64,000 nt of DNA, taken from Turritopsis dohrnii (Eukaryota > Cnidaria > Hydrozoa > Anthoathecata > Oceaniidae). Made by a program: the position numbers and the translations under genes. The DNA lies in assembly GCA_027922465.2 (NCBI GenBank), contig BQMF02000225.1, positions 310,001 through 374,000 of the forward strand, written 5' to 3'. This document shows, in pieces, positions 23,014 to 34,319 of the stretch (its first letter is position 1; each line of letters begins with the position of its first letter). The notes under the pieces were generated by a model. It saw nothing but the letters and a program-made list of their open reading frames with translations, made no database searches and was not told the DNA's origin.

Positions 23014-24160
23014 GAAAAACAAATGTATTGTAAAGTTTCACTCCACCACGGGTGTCCTAAAGTCAAAAATGAATGATGGACATTTCTCAAATTGTCCTCC
23101 TCTGCAGAAGCAACAAAGCAATAGTCAGTCCAATTTAAATTTCTATGATCGCTGTAAAAAAATCAAAATATTTTAATTGTTTTTCACATTAATTCGTTGT
23201 CATCTACATATTTTTCAGTTTACGAGTTGCATACTATAAAATTCAAAGATTTAGGTCTTATTGAAGTCATTTAACATTCGACTAATAACCTTGCTTTGGG
23301 ATAGCCACAATCTCCAAAGGACTGCGTTCCTATATAAAGAGTTCGAACGAGACCTAAAATCAAATTTTCTTCGCGCATGGGGTAGTCACATTTTTGGGCT
23401 ACAAAAGAAGCGGGATTTTTTAATATTTTGCATATTTTACTGACATGAAAACGATTAAAAGCAATTGGAATATGACCCTTCAAGTAAGCATAATATCTGC
23501 AAACGGTAAGTGAAATTTATAGACAGAGTAAACACAAAATTTCTATGCTAAATGTTTCACATTTAAGGTTTCCCTTTCTTAATCTAAACATAGAAATATA
23601 ATTCTTAACAAGCTTACTTACGCAAATGGAAAGAGGAACAAACAAAATTTTTTCGCAGCTATTGTAACCGGAATTTAACTAAAACACATTACTAGGTGGC
23701 AATATTCAAAGATTTACAAATGACAAATTTAGTGTCTCTATTTCCCGCCATGATTATCAACCAGCAAATCATATGTGAACGCTGCTAAGATTACAAGAAG
23801 CTTTTAGTTGACGTTGGTTTTGATTGTTAGGCTTGCAAGATTTTAAGGTAGTTGTGTAGATTTTCTTGTCTTTTGATAATACAGAATGTGTAGTTGAGCT
23901 TTTCGGCAATAGAAATAACTCAGTTTTATATATTGATTTTCAAGCAACTATTCATTGTTTTCTTAGAAAATGGAGTGGCCACCAAAACTCCACTCTCCTT
24001 ACCTTGCCTGCCCTTTTATTGACATGTAAAAGCGTGTGACATACTTTATAACATCGATTCTCTTATGGGGCACATCTGTTTTTTGCTTCAAAACGCATCT
24101 TCTTCGCAAATATTTGTATTTAACAGTTTTGCATGCATTGAAGTTTTACCGAGAAAGATT
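23014..24160. other. Intergenic, no gene seen
   Basis: AT-rich; short frames here have no recognisable family. Confidence 0.4.
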
Positions 24161-24164
24161 GATT

Positions 24165-24515
24165 GATCGGTTCGCCGAGATCTCACCTTTTTTTTATTTA
24201 AAGTCCCATAAAATTCATCATGTGTTTACATGAGAAATGCATCAGTCCGGTTTGCCGAGATCTCGCTTTTATGTACCGAGATCTCGGCAAGGCGGACTTA
24301 AATTTTTTCATGTGAACACTCTAGCCGGGTTAACCGGGCTGACTTTTTCGCATGTTTTTCTTTGTAACGTGTAAACAACGATAATCACATTACATCTTTC
24401 AGCCCGGTTTGTCAGGATGTTTTTTCTCATGTGAACACAAGACAAAATCAGCCCGGTGAACCGAACCAACTTGCTTTGCCGGGCTAATTTGTCTTCATGT
24501 GAACATCCCTAACTC
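24165..24515. repeat. CCGAGATCTCG / GCCCGG repeat element
   Basis: Repeated GGTT(C/T)GCCGAGATCTC and GAGATCTCGGCAAGGCGGA blocks, then CCGGGTTAACCGGGC, GCCCGGTTTGTCAGG and GCCGGGCTAA, interspersed with CATGTGAACA. A related copy lies at 29100-29230. The right end is only about 45 bp from the exon of gene B. Confidence 0.5.
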
Positions 24516-24562
24516 TTTTTTTATTGCATATGTTTATTACCACACTTTCATCACATTCAGGA

Positions 24563-24955
24563 ATGTATATGAAGTTGGCCATTCTGGCAATGCTAGCATG
24601 TTGGTGCAGACAAGTTATCGCCACCGATGCCATACATGCTGCAAGAGCCAAGTGTGGATTGAAAGGAGGAAAATTGGCAAAGCATATGGCTGTCCATTCA
24701 CAAAAAGCAATGTCTTTGTACAAAACCGTTTTGAAAATTGACAAGCACCACGTTAAGCATTGTCGTGTCCTCCCTTTTACTGGGAAATCTGGCATAAAAG
24801 CTCATTTACTTCGAGAATTTCCGAAAACTTGGGGTCAATATAACAAACGCATAAAACCCTTTAAGGAAAGTGCGGAAGACTTAATAAAATTTTTGCACGC
24901 CGTTGACGAAGACTATTTTGGATATCAATTGTTGGGTAAAGATAAAAAGAAGGAG
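24563..24955 (+). CDS. Secreted five-cysteine protein B, coding exon 1
   Basis: Paralogue of the gene at 20182, same strand, about 4 kb downstream. An acceptor (CATTCAG, ending 24560) directly precedes the ATG, as in gene A. It encodes 131 residues: signal peptide about 1-20 (KLAILAMLACWC), Cys31 and Cys67, HCRVLPFTG (66-74), FPKTW (86-90) and DEDYFGYQLLGKDKKKE (115-131). The exon ends GAG|GTAGAA, phase 0. Reading on without splicing would give only 20 more residues. About half of the exon-1 residues are identical to gene A by eye. Unrecognised family. Confidence 0.8.
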
Positions 24956-25391
24956 GTAGAACGTTGCTCCATCTTTTGATTATAGCTTTTAATACTTTTT
25001 TCAACACGATTGTCCCATTTTCTAAACTTTTTTCATTCATTACAGGCATTTTTTTGAATTAATCAAAAATTGTAGCCTTGAGATAAACCATGATTTCAGA
25101 ACATTTCCGCAACATCCAAGGCTTAAGGTCGTTTGTTCCGAAGAAGATATTTTAATGAGGATTTGTCAGATCAGTAAAACCTTTTAAGAACTTTTCTGAA
25201 ACACTTCATTGCCGCAAAGTTATCTTAAACAAACTGCGTTTTTGATATTCATATTGCATCTAACTACTATATTGGTAATCGAAAACGATAGAGACTGTAA
25301 TGAAATCAGTGCAACAATAAACTGTATAAAAACGAGTTTAGACACTGCAGTGAAATTCGAGACAGATTCATACTAAGTATCATTTTTTTAG
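24956..25391 (+). other. Intron of gene B
   Basis: Donor GT at 24956, acceptor TTTTTTTAG ending 25391, phase 0 as in gene A but without a SINE. Confidence 0.7.
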
Positions 25392-25985
25392 GAATTTGAC
25401 AAAGAAAACAATGCAAACAGAAAGACTTGTCTTGGACTTGTTCATAGGTTACCAAAAAAGACACCTGATAATCCCGACATCGTGACTCGTATAATGCAAA
25501 AGCTTTGTCTCTGTGTGGGTAATGCACCAGCAAATATGAGACCTGGTTACAAACGAATGGCTAGAAAGATAGGAAGGCATGTTGTTAATCCAATGCTCAA
25601 AAAGGATGTGGACGACAAGTATAGAGTCCAGCTTAGCGACCTCACAATGAAATCGATTCTTTATGCAATTAAGTTCAACATGAAATTTTTTTATGGTGGA
25701 AAATCTCCTGCTACATACATCCTCTCCGCCGACCAGCCCCCTCACCATCATCATCACAAACCACATCACGGACCTCACAAACTACCTCCTGATCACCATC
25801 ACCAACCACCTCATGGACCACCTCACCAAACATCTCATGGTCACCATCATCAACTTCCTCATGGACCACCTCATCAACCACCTCATAGACCACCTCATCA
25901 ACCACCTCATGGACCACCTCATCAACTATCTCATGGTCACCTCGTCATCATTGAGAAAGGTCATGTTAGTGGACAAAATAGCTAA
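25392..25985 (+). CDS. Secreted five-cysteine protein B, coding exon 2 with His/Pro-rich tail
   Basis: Encodes residues 132-328. Residues 132-248 match gene A exon 2: Cys144, Cys170 and Cys172 (LCLC), NAPANMRPGY, LSDLTMKSILYAI and ILSADQPP. From residue 249 a roughly 80-residue tail begins with HHHHHKPHH and is then built from PPHG, PPHQ and SHGH units, ending in a plain VIIEKGH segment. The tail is encoded by a 12-bp-type minisatellite (CCTCATCAACCA and variants, about 25797-25940). Runs of His suggest zinc or copper binding or pH-dependent behaviour in the extracellular space, as in histidine-rich glycoproteins (inference). The frame is intact through the repeat, arguing for selection on the protein. 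Confidence 0.8.
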   Translation, partial: EFDKENNANRKTCLGLVHRLPKKTPDNPDIVTRIMQKLCLCVGNAPANMRPGYKRMARKIGRHVVNPMLKKDVDDKYRVQLSDLTMKSILYAIKFNMKFFYGGKSPATYILSADQPPHHHHHKPHHGPHKLPPDHHHQPPHGPPHQTSHGHHHQLPHGPPHQPPHRPPHQPPHGPPHQLSHGHLVIIEKGHVSGQNS

Positions 25986-26935
25986 TTGTGAACAGTTTAT
26001 ACGAACAATTAATGTCTTGGTGCTTTTGTATGTTTTCCTATACGAATTATCAATTTGGGGAAATATATGTTCTGTCTTCATTTCATTGTCACTACATTGA
26101 TTTTTAAAAGAGTTGATCAGCTTGTTTGCTATTGACTTACAAAAGAGTAGTACGATTACGAACGTATCAATTTGTCAAGAAGAACAATATTCTGGTTTTC
26201 TTGAATTCTAAAAGCCTTTCCTGTTAATGGATATTGTGTTTTCTTGAGGCTGTCACCGGAGATAAAGAAAGGCGCAGACAGTTTCAGGAGTTTAGCATGT
26301 GTCTGCACACAAACATGATAAGCATAAGAACGCGCATAATTCAGACGCAGGATATACAACCACGCTCATCAAAATCATCTTTCAAAACTTTAATAGCAGA
26401 AACTTCTGATTATTAGGTGGATTAACAGTGCAAGATGTGCATTGTTTTAAATTTACAGACCAGTTGAAATATGCGTTGGGAATTAAGAAGGCTGTCCGGA
26501 ATTAGAAAAAATTGGCACTATATAAGTTTTCAAAATAAAAGTTCATAGTGACAAAGATAAACAAATTTGAGTTTCCCTTTTTTTTACTTTTCAACATAAC
26601 ATAATGGAGATCAAATGCAATAAAAAGAAAAACACTACAGAGCCATTTTTTGTATTATATTTCGTTTATGCTCCTATGAAACACTCGGATTTTCTGCTCT
26701 GAAGTTCTCTAGACAGTAGGGAACAATTCAAAAACTTCCTTAACTTTTACCCACGTTATACTCAATCTTTAAATATAGTTCTTACCAAAGTTCGTAAACC
26801 ATAAGGAAACTTTAATACTTGAATTTTACAACATATAAATTGTACCAGACAGAGAAATTTATTAAATTAATTAATTAAATTTAAGATTTTTTTTTCTATA
26901 CATTAACAGCAGAGCCGAAATTATCATTAGGATAC
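25986..26935. other. Intergenic, no gene seen
   Basis: Holds the 3' UTR of gene B, no clear AATAAA site, otherwise AT-rich. Confidence 0.4.
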
Positions 26936-27020
26936 CGTATTTCCTCTAATAAACGCCGTGGCGTTTATAACAAATTTCAGTTTTTGGATGCGGCGTTTAT
27001 TAGAGGGCGGCGTTTATTAC
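26936..27020. repeat. CTCTAATAAACGCC repeat end
   Basis: TACCGTATTTCCTCTAATAA, GCCGTGGCGTTTAT, GCGGCGTTTATTAGAGGGCG: the reverse-strand counterpart of the GCGCTTATT family seen at 6700-7494, including the TACCGTA terminus. Confidence 0.5.
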
Positions 27021-27784
27021 AAAATGAAAAATTGGACAGAAGCAAACTTAAACAATAAATGCTTCCTTATCCTGAAAAAGGTTACAAAAGATTGTGTGAA
27101 AATGTTTTACACAAAAGATATGTTCACAAAAATGTCAAAGAAGAGCAATATCACTGTCACCGTTCTCTTCTTTGAAATGAAAACTTTCATAGCAATTAAG
27201 TACACATCAAAATATTTATACAAATCTGGCAGAATTAATTTTAATGAGTGGCAATAAAAAACGTTTTCTAGAAATACACGAACAAATTTATAAAAACACA
27301 GGCCTCACCTGCTGAACAAATTTGTTCACTACCACTGCGAAGGAGTTCATTTTTATAGAACTGCACACAGTAAAGGTGACGCTCAACTTCTGGTGTGTTT
27401 CATAGTGTTGGAAACGGAAAATTTAAAGCTGTTGTTTTAAATGAAAATACCGAATAGCAAAATAATTTTTACATCGATGGAAAGCCACTTTCGAGTTCTT
27501 TCGGCTAGGATATTTTTGTGAATTAGAGGAAAAATGTAACACACTGTATATGTTTTCACTTATAATTTCATGAAACCAAAAATGAATGCAAACAAATAAC
27601 TGCCTTATTGAACTAGATCTTTGAAAGTCTTAATACACAAAACAGTGTTGTAGCTAACAAACGAGGTAATAAGAAGTTTTGAACTGATAGGCTTTACTAA
27701 CAAGAAAAACAATATATACAACCAAATTTTAAGTATCAATATATTTTCACTGTATATAATATATTTATATATACTTATATATAT
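27021..27784. other. Intergenic, no gene seen
   Basis: AT-rich, ending in TATATA repeats next to the Penelope fragment. Confidence 0.4.
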
Positions 27785-27789
27785 TTATA

Positions 27790-28686
27790 CTGCGATCAAT
27801 AAAAGCAGAAAAAGTAGAGCAGAAACTTGAGGAGATCAACAGTCTGCATCCAAATCTGACTTTTACTCTCGAAACTGAAAAAGAGGGGAAAATCCCGTTT
27901 CTTGATTTATGCATATCACGTGATGATGGAAAATTAACCTCGACATGGTATTGCAAACCGACAGATACTGGCTTAATTATGAATTACCATGCTTTAGCAC
28001 CACGTCGTTACAAAAAATCAGTGGTTGAAGGTTTTATTCATAGAGTTTTTAGAGCATGTAGTACATGGGAAGCTTTTCATGTGAGTTTGAATAAAGTGAA
28101 AGAAATTCTTGAAAAGAATCAATATCCTTCGCATTTCTTCGACCCAATTATTGCTGATACCATAGAGAAACTCCTTGTGAAAAGAAATTTAAGTGAAAAG
28201 AGTGTTGAAAGTGAATCAGACCAGATTGTTAAACAACGCGTGCTGATTCAATATCGAGGAAATGTGACAGATAATTTTGTTAGAAGTCTGATGAAGACCA
28301 ACGCACCAATCCAACCGATACTAACACTTCGAAAACTTAAGACAAGCTTGCCATCATTGAAACCAGCCGTGAAAATGCTTCTTAAAAGTCGAGTCGTATA
28401 TAAAATAACATGTCCAGGATGCAGCTCCTGCTATGTTGGCCAAACTAGCCGACATCTGATTACTCGCTTTCGAGAGCATAAAACCAACAGAAACAAGCCA
28501 GTTCGTACCCATTTTGAGAGTTGTATTGGTGAATCAGTGAAGGATGATGACATTAAAATTCTATCGAGTACAAACCGTGGAAGTAAACATCTATTAACCT
28601 TAGAGGCCTTATTCATTAGAGAAATAAGACCTCAATTAAACACAAAGGATGAATATAGAAGTCGTGAACTTACAATAAAATTTTGA
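27790..28686 (+). pseudogene. PLE RT C-terminus + GIY-YIG endonuclease
   Basis: Open without interruption for 298 codons but lacking the RT palm. Order: LHPNLTFTLETEKEGKIPF and LDLCIS; TWYCKPTDTGLIMNYHALAP; RYKKSVVEGFIHRVFRACST; then the linker with RVLIQYRGNVTDNFV and LKSRVVYKITCPGCSSCYVG, which starts the GIY-YIG fold (CxxC and CYVG), with QTSRHLITRFREH supplying the catalytic Arg and LEALFIREIRPQLN the catalytic Glu. The endonuclease nicks target DNA for reverse transcription. All visible endonuclease residues are present, so the pseudogene call rests on the missing RT. Confidence 0.85.
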
Positions 28687-28790
28687 ATTGTTTTCTTTCT
28701 TTTTAAATTGTATATATTATCATAGGAATTATCTTTTTAATGTGTTTTTAAAACTTACGAATAAACATACATTTTAACATTTATATGAAC

Positions 28791-28831
28791 TTGAACTGAT
28801 GATGGATGTGAAATCCGAAATATATTTTCAA
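28791..28831 (+). ncRNA. Hammerhead ribozyme motif at the PLE 3' end
   Basis: Core CTGATGA (28796-28802), stem II GGAT (28804-28807)/ATCC (28813-28816) with loop GTGAA, GAAA (28817-28820), a minimal helix III, and helix I from TTGAA (28791-28795) paired with TTCAA (28827-28831). Cleavage would be expected after 28826. All invariant core positions are present. Confidence 0.65.
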
Positions 28832-28839
28832 AAATAAAA

Positions 28840-29552
28840 GAATTGCTGTTATTTATTACACAATATATTTTCAGTTAGCATAAGTAACTAAAACTTCCAT
28901 TTTTATGCAGAACTATTTGATTGATATTCATTCTTTCATGAATTATTTCATATAAAAACAGAGAAAACATCCTTTTTAATGTTTGATAAAAACCTATCGA
29001 AGGCTGCGTTGCTTTATTAGAATTTACATTGCGTTATTTACATTGCATTATTTGCTCTATCAACAAAAACTCTTACATTACTTTCTGTATGAAAATTATG
29101 AATTCGGATACATGATCTCGGTTAGCCGGGATGAAATTTCATCCCGCTACATTTGACCAGGAAGCCAAGACCTCGGCAAGGCGAGATGAAATTTAATCCT
29201 GGCTACCCGGGATCGTGTAATCAGCCCCTCACACCTAATGTAGTTCTAATTAGGGAGATTCGTAAAATCGACGAGCCTGTTACACGAAAAAAATCAATTA
29301 GTTGTGAGAATTTTTAAAACTGTTCACTTAAAAAGTTACTGTAGAGATTCGAAACCTTTTCTTGTATCAAAAGAAACATCATTATTTGTCATGGTTATTT
29401 CAAGTGTTGATTTTTCCGAATCCCGCCGATAATTTAATAATTTTTATTAAGTTTTTCTGCGATAACTTCGATCCACTTCCATAAAAAAGACCAATGTGCT
29501 CTAGAATTCGTTTTTCATCATCATCCTAGACCCATCCTTAGCATAATAATAA
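28840..29552. other. Intergenic with a GATCTCGGCAAGGCG repeat
   Basis: A fragment at about 29108-29230 carries GATCTCGGTTAGCCGGGATG and CTCGGCAAGGCGAGATG plus CCCGGGATCGTGTAATCAGC, related to 24165-24515. No gene. Confidence 0.45.
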
Positions 29553-29687
29553 TAAGGGATTGTTCACTAAAAGATGACCTCAACTCAGAGGAGGGCCTAA
29601 AACAAAGTTGACGCAGGTTGGAGGAGGGGAAAGAAGGGGTCAACAATCTTGAAGAAATGGTTGATGTGATTTGTGAGCAATCCCTTA
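29553..29687. repeat. Short MITE with TAAGGGATTG termini
   Basis: TAAGGGATTGTTCAC at 29553-29567 is the near reverse complement of GTGAGCAATCCCTTA at 29673-29687, flanking about 105 bp. Confidence 0.65.
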
Positions 29688-31039
29688 TGACGACAAAAGT
29701 CAATTTTCTTTTTTCCATGTTCCTTCTTTTTTCCCTTCTTTGCTTTGGAGAATTTCACTCATCTTGTGTTTTTCATTCATATGTTTTTGATTGTAATAAT
29801 TCACTCTATCCTTATCTTTGTTTGTATTTCCTGCTTTTCTTTCCTGATAAGACGTATTTTCGCAATTTCCTTTTTTCAAAAACAGTACTATACATTTCCT
29901 ATCTCAGCTACAATCTTAAAGTGAAAGTCTGCTTCCATTCTTTTTCATTTCAATTTTAATTTTGTCTGAATGATAACTGAACCTTAAATGATAATGATAC
30001 CGTACAAATTCGTCCCCAGACGTATTTGTACTTTTTGCCATATTTACGAAGTATGTTTCCATAAAGTGGAAAGACCAATGAAGACTTAAATTAAGTGGGA
30101 ATTAAATCGAACTGTTCCTTGAAAATGCTCAGCAGAGAGAGAGAGTAAGAAGTCCGTAAGGAAGGACCAATTTTTACTGCCCCTCAAGGATGAAAGATAC
30201 ACTTTGTACATTGGTTTATGACGAGGTTCACACAGTCACTGGCCATAGCTTTATATTCATGTTACATTGCGTTAGTCGCCGTGACTGCTCTAAAGGATTG
30301 CATAGTTTAAATTCTAGTTCCCTTACTTCATTTTGATTTTGGTTGGGTTGTTGTTTAATGCAACAGATTCTTTTTGCTGGCCTTATTTGAAGGTGTCGTT
30401 TATCTTTCAATAGAAACCTTATCATAGGAAACTGATCTAAAAGAAAAATGCTCTCGTTTTAATTCGGACACAGTATGGTTCCCCTATGTTTTCTGACAAA
30501 CCAAAAGTTGCGAAAGTTTCTTCATTACATTTTAAGTAATGATGCAGTGTTTATTAAAAAACGTAAAGTATTTGAATTTCCCCACTCTGAAGCACCGTTA
30601 AGTTAGTGCTGTGCGTAATTGAATAATTACAGTAGAGAAATATAAACTCTATTACCTTACGTTCTCAATTATAACAGCAGATTTTAATTGAGTATAGAAT
30701 GTAAAACCGAATGTAAGTCACTGCAGCCAAGTGTATTTTCATTGGAATATTGTGTATTTTGGAAGGAATGTATGCACAGTAATTTTTCAACAAATATGCC
30801 CATGTGAAGTGTTACGTAGAAATCACACTGAATGTAAAAGCCATTTTGGTAAGTTGTTTCCTGTTTAACATTTAACAATTCACATTCTAAACAAAAACAT
30901 ACGCATTTCATCTACGCAATGCCCACTGTTATTCGAAAAGCACAGATCAATGCCAATTTGCGCATGTAACGTAATTGTATTTATTCTAAGTACAATTTAT
31001 TAAGTTCTTGCGCAATGTGATTTTGTTGTGTTTCATTTC
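29688..31039. other. Intergenic, no gene seen
   Basis: AT-rich; short frames without recognisable family on either strand. Confidence 0.4.
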
Positions 31040-32903
31040 GTTAGGTGAGAATTATTTTGTACTATCTCCAATTTCTTTAAACTGAGAAAATTAAGTTTTA
31101 AATTTCATAACCACACAAAATCTTTAAGAAACCTTTCTATGGAAAGATACTTGGTACATTTTGAATACATCGTATTTGGAGCCCCTGACCAAAAATTATT
31201 TCAAATTTGCTAGTACCCACTCTCCTCCAGGGTAAGTTTGCAATTGGAGATAGAACAAAATAGTAGCGAAACAAGTGATATTTATTAAAATTATTTTGTT
31301 TTAACTTCATGCTCTTGCAAATTCACTTTTAACTGACAAAAAATGTTTTATGCAGTACGAAAAACATCAATTTTCCTTTATGTTGCTTCTGTGTATATCA
31401 CTTGGAGTTGCTTGGGCACTCCAAAATCTTAATTTGGAATTTAATAAGACTACCAATTTTCCTTAAAAGTCTTTGGCATCAGCTGACAATAAAATAGAAC
31501 AGACACGTTACATCTAAAAATGACAGCAGGGCTGAACGAAAAATCGCTCGTGAAATTAAAGATAAAAAGATAGCTGTTGTTTGTATTGGCTTAGAAAATG
31601 TTATAAGCTTGCCAAAATCTAAAGTAGGAAACTTTTAATACAAAAGAAAGCTATCACCATACATATATATATTGTTCATACAAGAGAGGGTATTGTGTGC
31701 TTTGGAGCTTTACTGGAAGAGGGAGGGAATGACATTGCCAGTACTACAATGTCAACGTTGGAAAGAATTCCTAAGGATTATCCTGCCATTATAAAAGTTG
31801 TACTTTGGTTTGACTCGTGCGTCGCACAAAATCGACAGAGATAGTTATAATCGAACAGAGGTTTTGTGAACCTAGTCGTTCCAGCATTCAAGAAGTTGAT
31901 AATATTCATAGTCAAATTGACAGGGCCTTCTCTCCACTTGGGTTGGTGCAAATGCTACCAAATGTGAATCAAAAACATCCGTTCATGGTAATACAAGTGC
32001 AATCAGACAGCATTAAGAACTTCATTCAAGTTGCTGCATTGCTCAATTATAAATCTGTTCCGTATTTTTCTATCAAAACAGTTGTTCATCGCAAAAACAC
32101 TCCAAATCATGTCTTTTATAAAGAAAATTTACCGGTCCTTTTAAACAGGCTCAACTGATCAAGAGTCAACAAACCAGAAAGTCTAACCAAAAATTTCCAT
32201 AAATCCCATAAGTTTTGCATAAGTTTTGAAAGCTAGCAGATTGATTTCAAAGGCCAAAAAGGATGATCTTGAGAGGATGTTTGCCTATATGTCTCCTATT
32301 AATGTTGCTTTTTGTAAGATTAAATTAAAGTGAAAAAAGATAAGTTTGGCACCAATCTATGCAATTTATATTTTAAAACTGCGTATTTAAAGATGGCGTT
32401 ACATTTTCTAGGGCGAAGGTTGGCTATTTTGTCAATTGATTAATGTCCTTTGTATGTTCTCATGTGACTTATTTGTATGACATTAGTTTTTGTGATTATA
32501 TTCAAACCACAGAATTTGAATGTACTTTTAAGGCTTTATCAGCATCTTATGATTGATAAATCGCTTCCACGTTCGCCATTTTGAAAATAAAATAAAAACA
32601 AACAATCTCCACTATTTACAAGATTATCTAACAGCGGTTTCAGGGCAAATCAATAACCTCGCATCAACCTGTACATAGAATAAGCCGTATTTGCTTGACT
32701 TTTGGAGATAGAACATAATAATTTTAAGGCGTTATCACGAATAAGGACATAAAACAATATCAGACTGTCGTTTGAAGGAGATTTTGCACTTGATTTTGGA
32801 AAAAGCTCACGGAGAAAGAACCAAATGATCCTGAAAAGCTTGAAAACAATCGGAGCTCATTTTTTCCAAAAATGGAGATAGAACAAAATAATTCTCACCT
32901 AAC
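31040..32903 (+). mobile_element. DNA transposon with GTTAGGTGAG termini and DDE-like transposase remnant
   Basis: The left end GTTAGGTGAGAATTATTTTG (31040-31059) is matched in reverse by CAAAATAATTCTCACCTAAC (32884-32903). The subterminal motif GGAGATAGAAC(A)AAATA recurs at 31245, 32704 and 32872. The inside encodes a broken transposase on the plus strand. Length 1,864 bp. The superfamily is not identified. Confidence 0.7.
31683..32158 (+). pseudogene. Transposase remnant, RNase H-like fold suspected
   Basis: One frame reads REGIVCFGALLEEGGNDIAS then YPAIIKVVLWFDSCVAQNRQ before a stop at 31842. A second frame from 31817 reads TEIVIIEQRFCEPSRSSIQE followed by VDNIHSQIDRA and about 75 further residues. 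LW-(F/S)-DSC-x2-QN and (F/Y)-x-EP-x-(H/R)-S-IQEVDN-(I/L)HS are blocks seen in uncharacterised transposon proteins of invertebrates; the Asp and Glu are plausible second and third members of a DDE triad (inference). A frameshift plus small deletion joins the two frames. Dead copy. Confidence 0.55.
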
Positions 32904-33370
32904 GATTTGCCTTTCAATTTGTTTGTGGTTTGTCGGTCAAAGAAAAGAGAAGAAAAGCAATAATTTCTGGCTTACCGTCATCATTTCTCTAAAAAAGTAG
33001 CCTCAAAATTCCAAATCACAGCTTAGCTAATTAATAATAAATTCAACGTATTTTTTAGAACATTCATGCAATTTTCCTGACAATTTGCACATTAGTTTTA
33101 TTTCGCTGTTTTCGTACTTCCAACATAATATCTTCCATTTTAAGTAAGAGAGAGTAATTTGAGATACATTTTCAAAGTCTCACAGTATTTTTACAAATTC
33201 GTCAAAAATCAACCTGACTATTCTGAGTTTGAATTCAGTGCTTTAGCAGCGACAGTGAAAAACATATTAAAACTCCCTCGGTTGTCTCCTACTTCTGTTG
33301 CTTCTACGCCGGCCTAACTGGTGTACACTTTCCAACTGTAGAGTTTAGAGTCGAAATTTCCTCAACGAAG
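32904..33370. other. Intergenic, no gene seen
   Basis: AT-rich sequence without recognisable features. Confidence 0.4.
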
Positions 33371-33575
33371 TTACTGTAGTTATCCTAACTTAGTGCACAT
33401 CTATCTCAATCAAAGTGTCCCTAATTGATATTGCGCACCTGACTACGAAAATAATTTTTGGTACCCTAATTTGGTGCACACTTTTTCCGGAAATAATTTT
33501 TTCATCCTAATTATGAAGGGCATACTTTATAATAATTAGTCTTCGTGTGCACTAATGTAGGATACTTACAGTATA
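33371..33575. repeat. MITE with TTACTGTAGTTATCCTAACT terminus
   Basis: TTACTGTAGTTATCCTAACT and TAGTGCACA at the left are matched in reverse by TGTGCACTAATGTAGGATAC and TTACAGTATA at the right. Inside, TCCTAA-TTGGTGCAC motifs recur (about 33463, 33509). Confidence 0.7.
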
Positions 33576-34289
33576 CAAAAGTGTCACAGGGATTATGTTC
33601 ATGTTGACACAAATCCATGATTACAGCTCATGTAATCATATTTTCATTCGTTGCTAGAAATGTGAATTCTGGTGTTTCTTAGGAAAACTTCGTTTAAAAC
33701 ATGAAATGGTGTCAGTACACTACTTTTTGATTTGAAGCGACATTTAAACTTTGTTTCGGATGGATAAAGTTTTTTTAAATGTTGATCCTATCTCACTGTT
33801 TTGCACCACATTGTCCTTGTTCCTTTTAATTTATTATTAGAAGCCCTTATCAGATTTCCCTATTAGTCTTAAATTGTTATGAAATTAATACAGCCGGATA
33901 GTGCAAACAACTAAAAAGCAAAATGCTTTTGGGGACTTAATGTTATGTAAAATTTAACGTCAGTAAAATCACATTAGCCACAATTGGAGATTTCTCACCT
34001 TTTATTTCGAGTTCTCAAAAAGCGTAGGATGAAATAAAAAAGACTAGTTGGTACAAGTTACCGGCTCTTAGGAACCCAATAGAACTTTTGTGAAAAATAA
34101 TAGAGTGTGAAGATATGCTCTAAGAAGAACTGAGAGCTGAAAACCAAAGAAAAGCAGTTTCCTTTTGCAAGCACGTTTTCAGCTAAAATTAAAATATGAA
34201 ACAATGAGAAATTGGGAAAAAAACAGAAAATGTATCTTCGTGTTGAGTATAAACACAAAGCAAAGTATGAATTCTTTGTTTCAGTGTCG
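33576..34289. other. Intergenic upstream of the GPCR promoter
   Basis: No gene recognised. Confidence 0.4.
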
Positions 34290-34297
34290 TATAAAAA
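34290..34297 (+). promoter_or_regulatory. Candidate TATA box for the GPCR gene
   Basis: TATAAAAA at 34290-34297 followed about 30 bp later by a short sequence ending in a strong splice donor (GGAAG|GTAAGA at 34350). Confidence 0.4.
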
Positions 34298-34319
34298 GGC
34301 ATGTCAAATGAAAACTCAC

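Larger units (their letters stand above)
27785..28835 (+). mobile_element. Penelope-like retroelement, 5'-truncated, with 3' hammerhead
   Basis: The 3' part of a PLE: end of the reverse transcriptase, linker, GIY-YIG endonuclease, a UTR of about 100 bp and a hammerhead-like fold. The left edge abuts a (TATA)n tract. PLEs are known to encode RT plus GIY-YIG and many carry hammerhead motifs. Confidence 0.85.

Noticed and set aside
25693..26100. A 135-codon Ile/Thr/Asn/His-rich frame overlapping gene B exon 2
   Set aside because: It is the +1 frame of the His/Pro minisatellite; the repeat keeps several frames open by chance.
29618..29959. 113-codon frame rich in Phe and Cys
   Set aside because: It starts inside the MITE at 29553-29687 and its composition is that of T-rich DNA.
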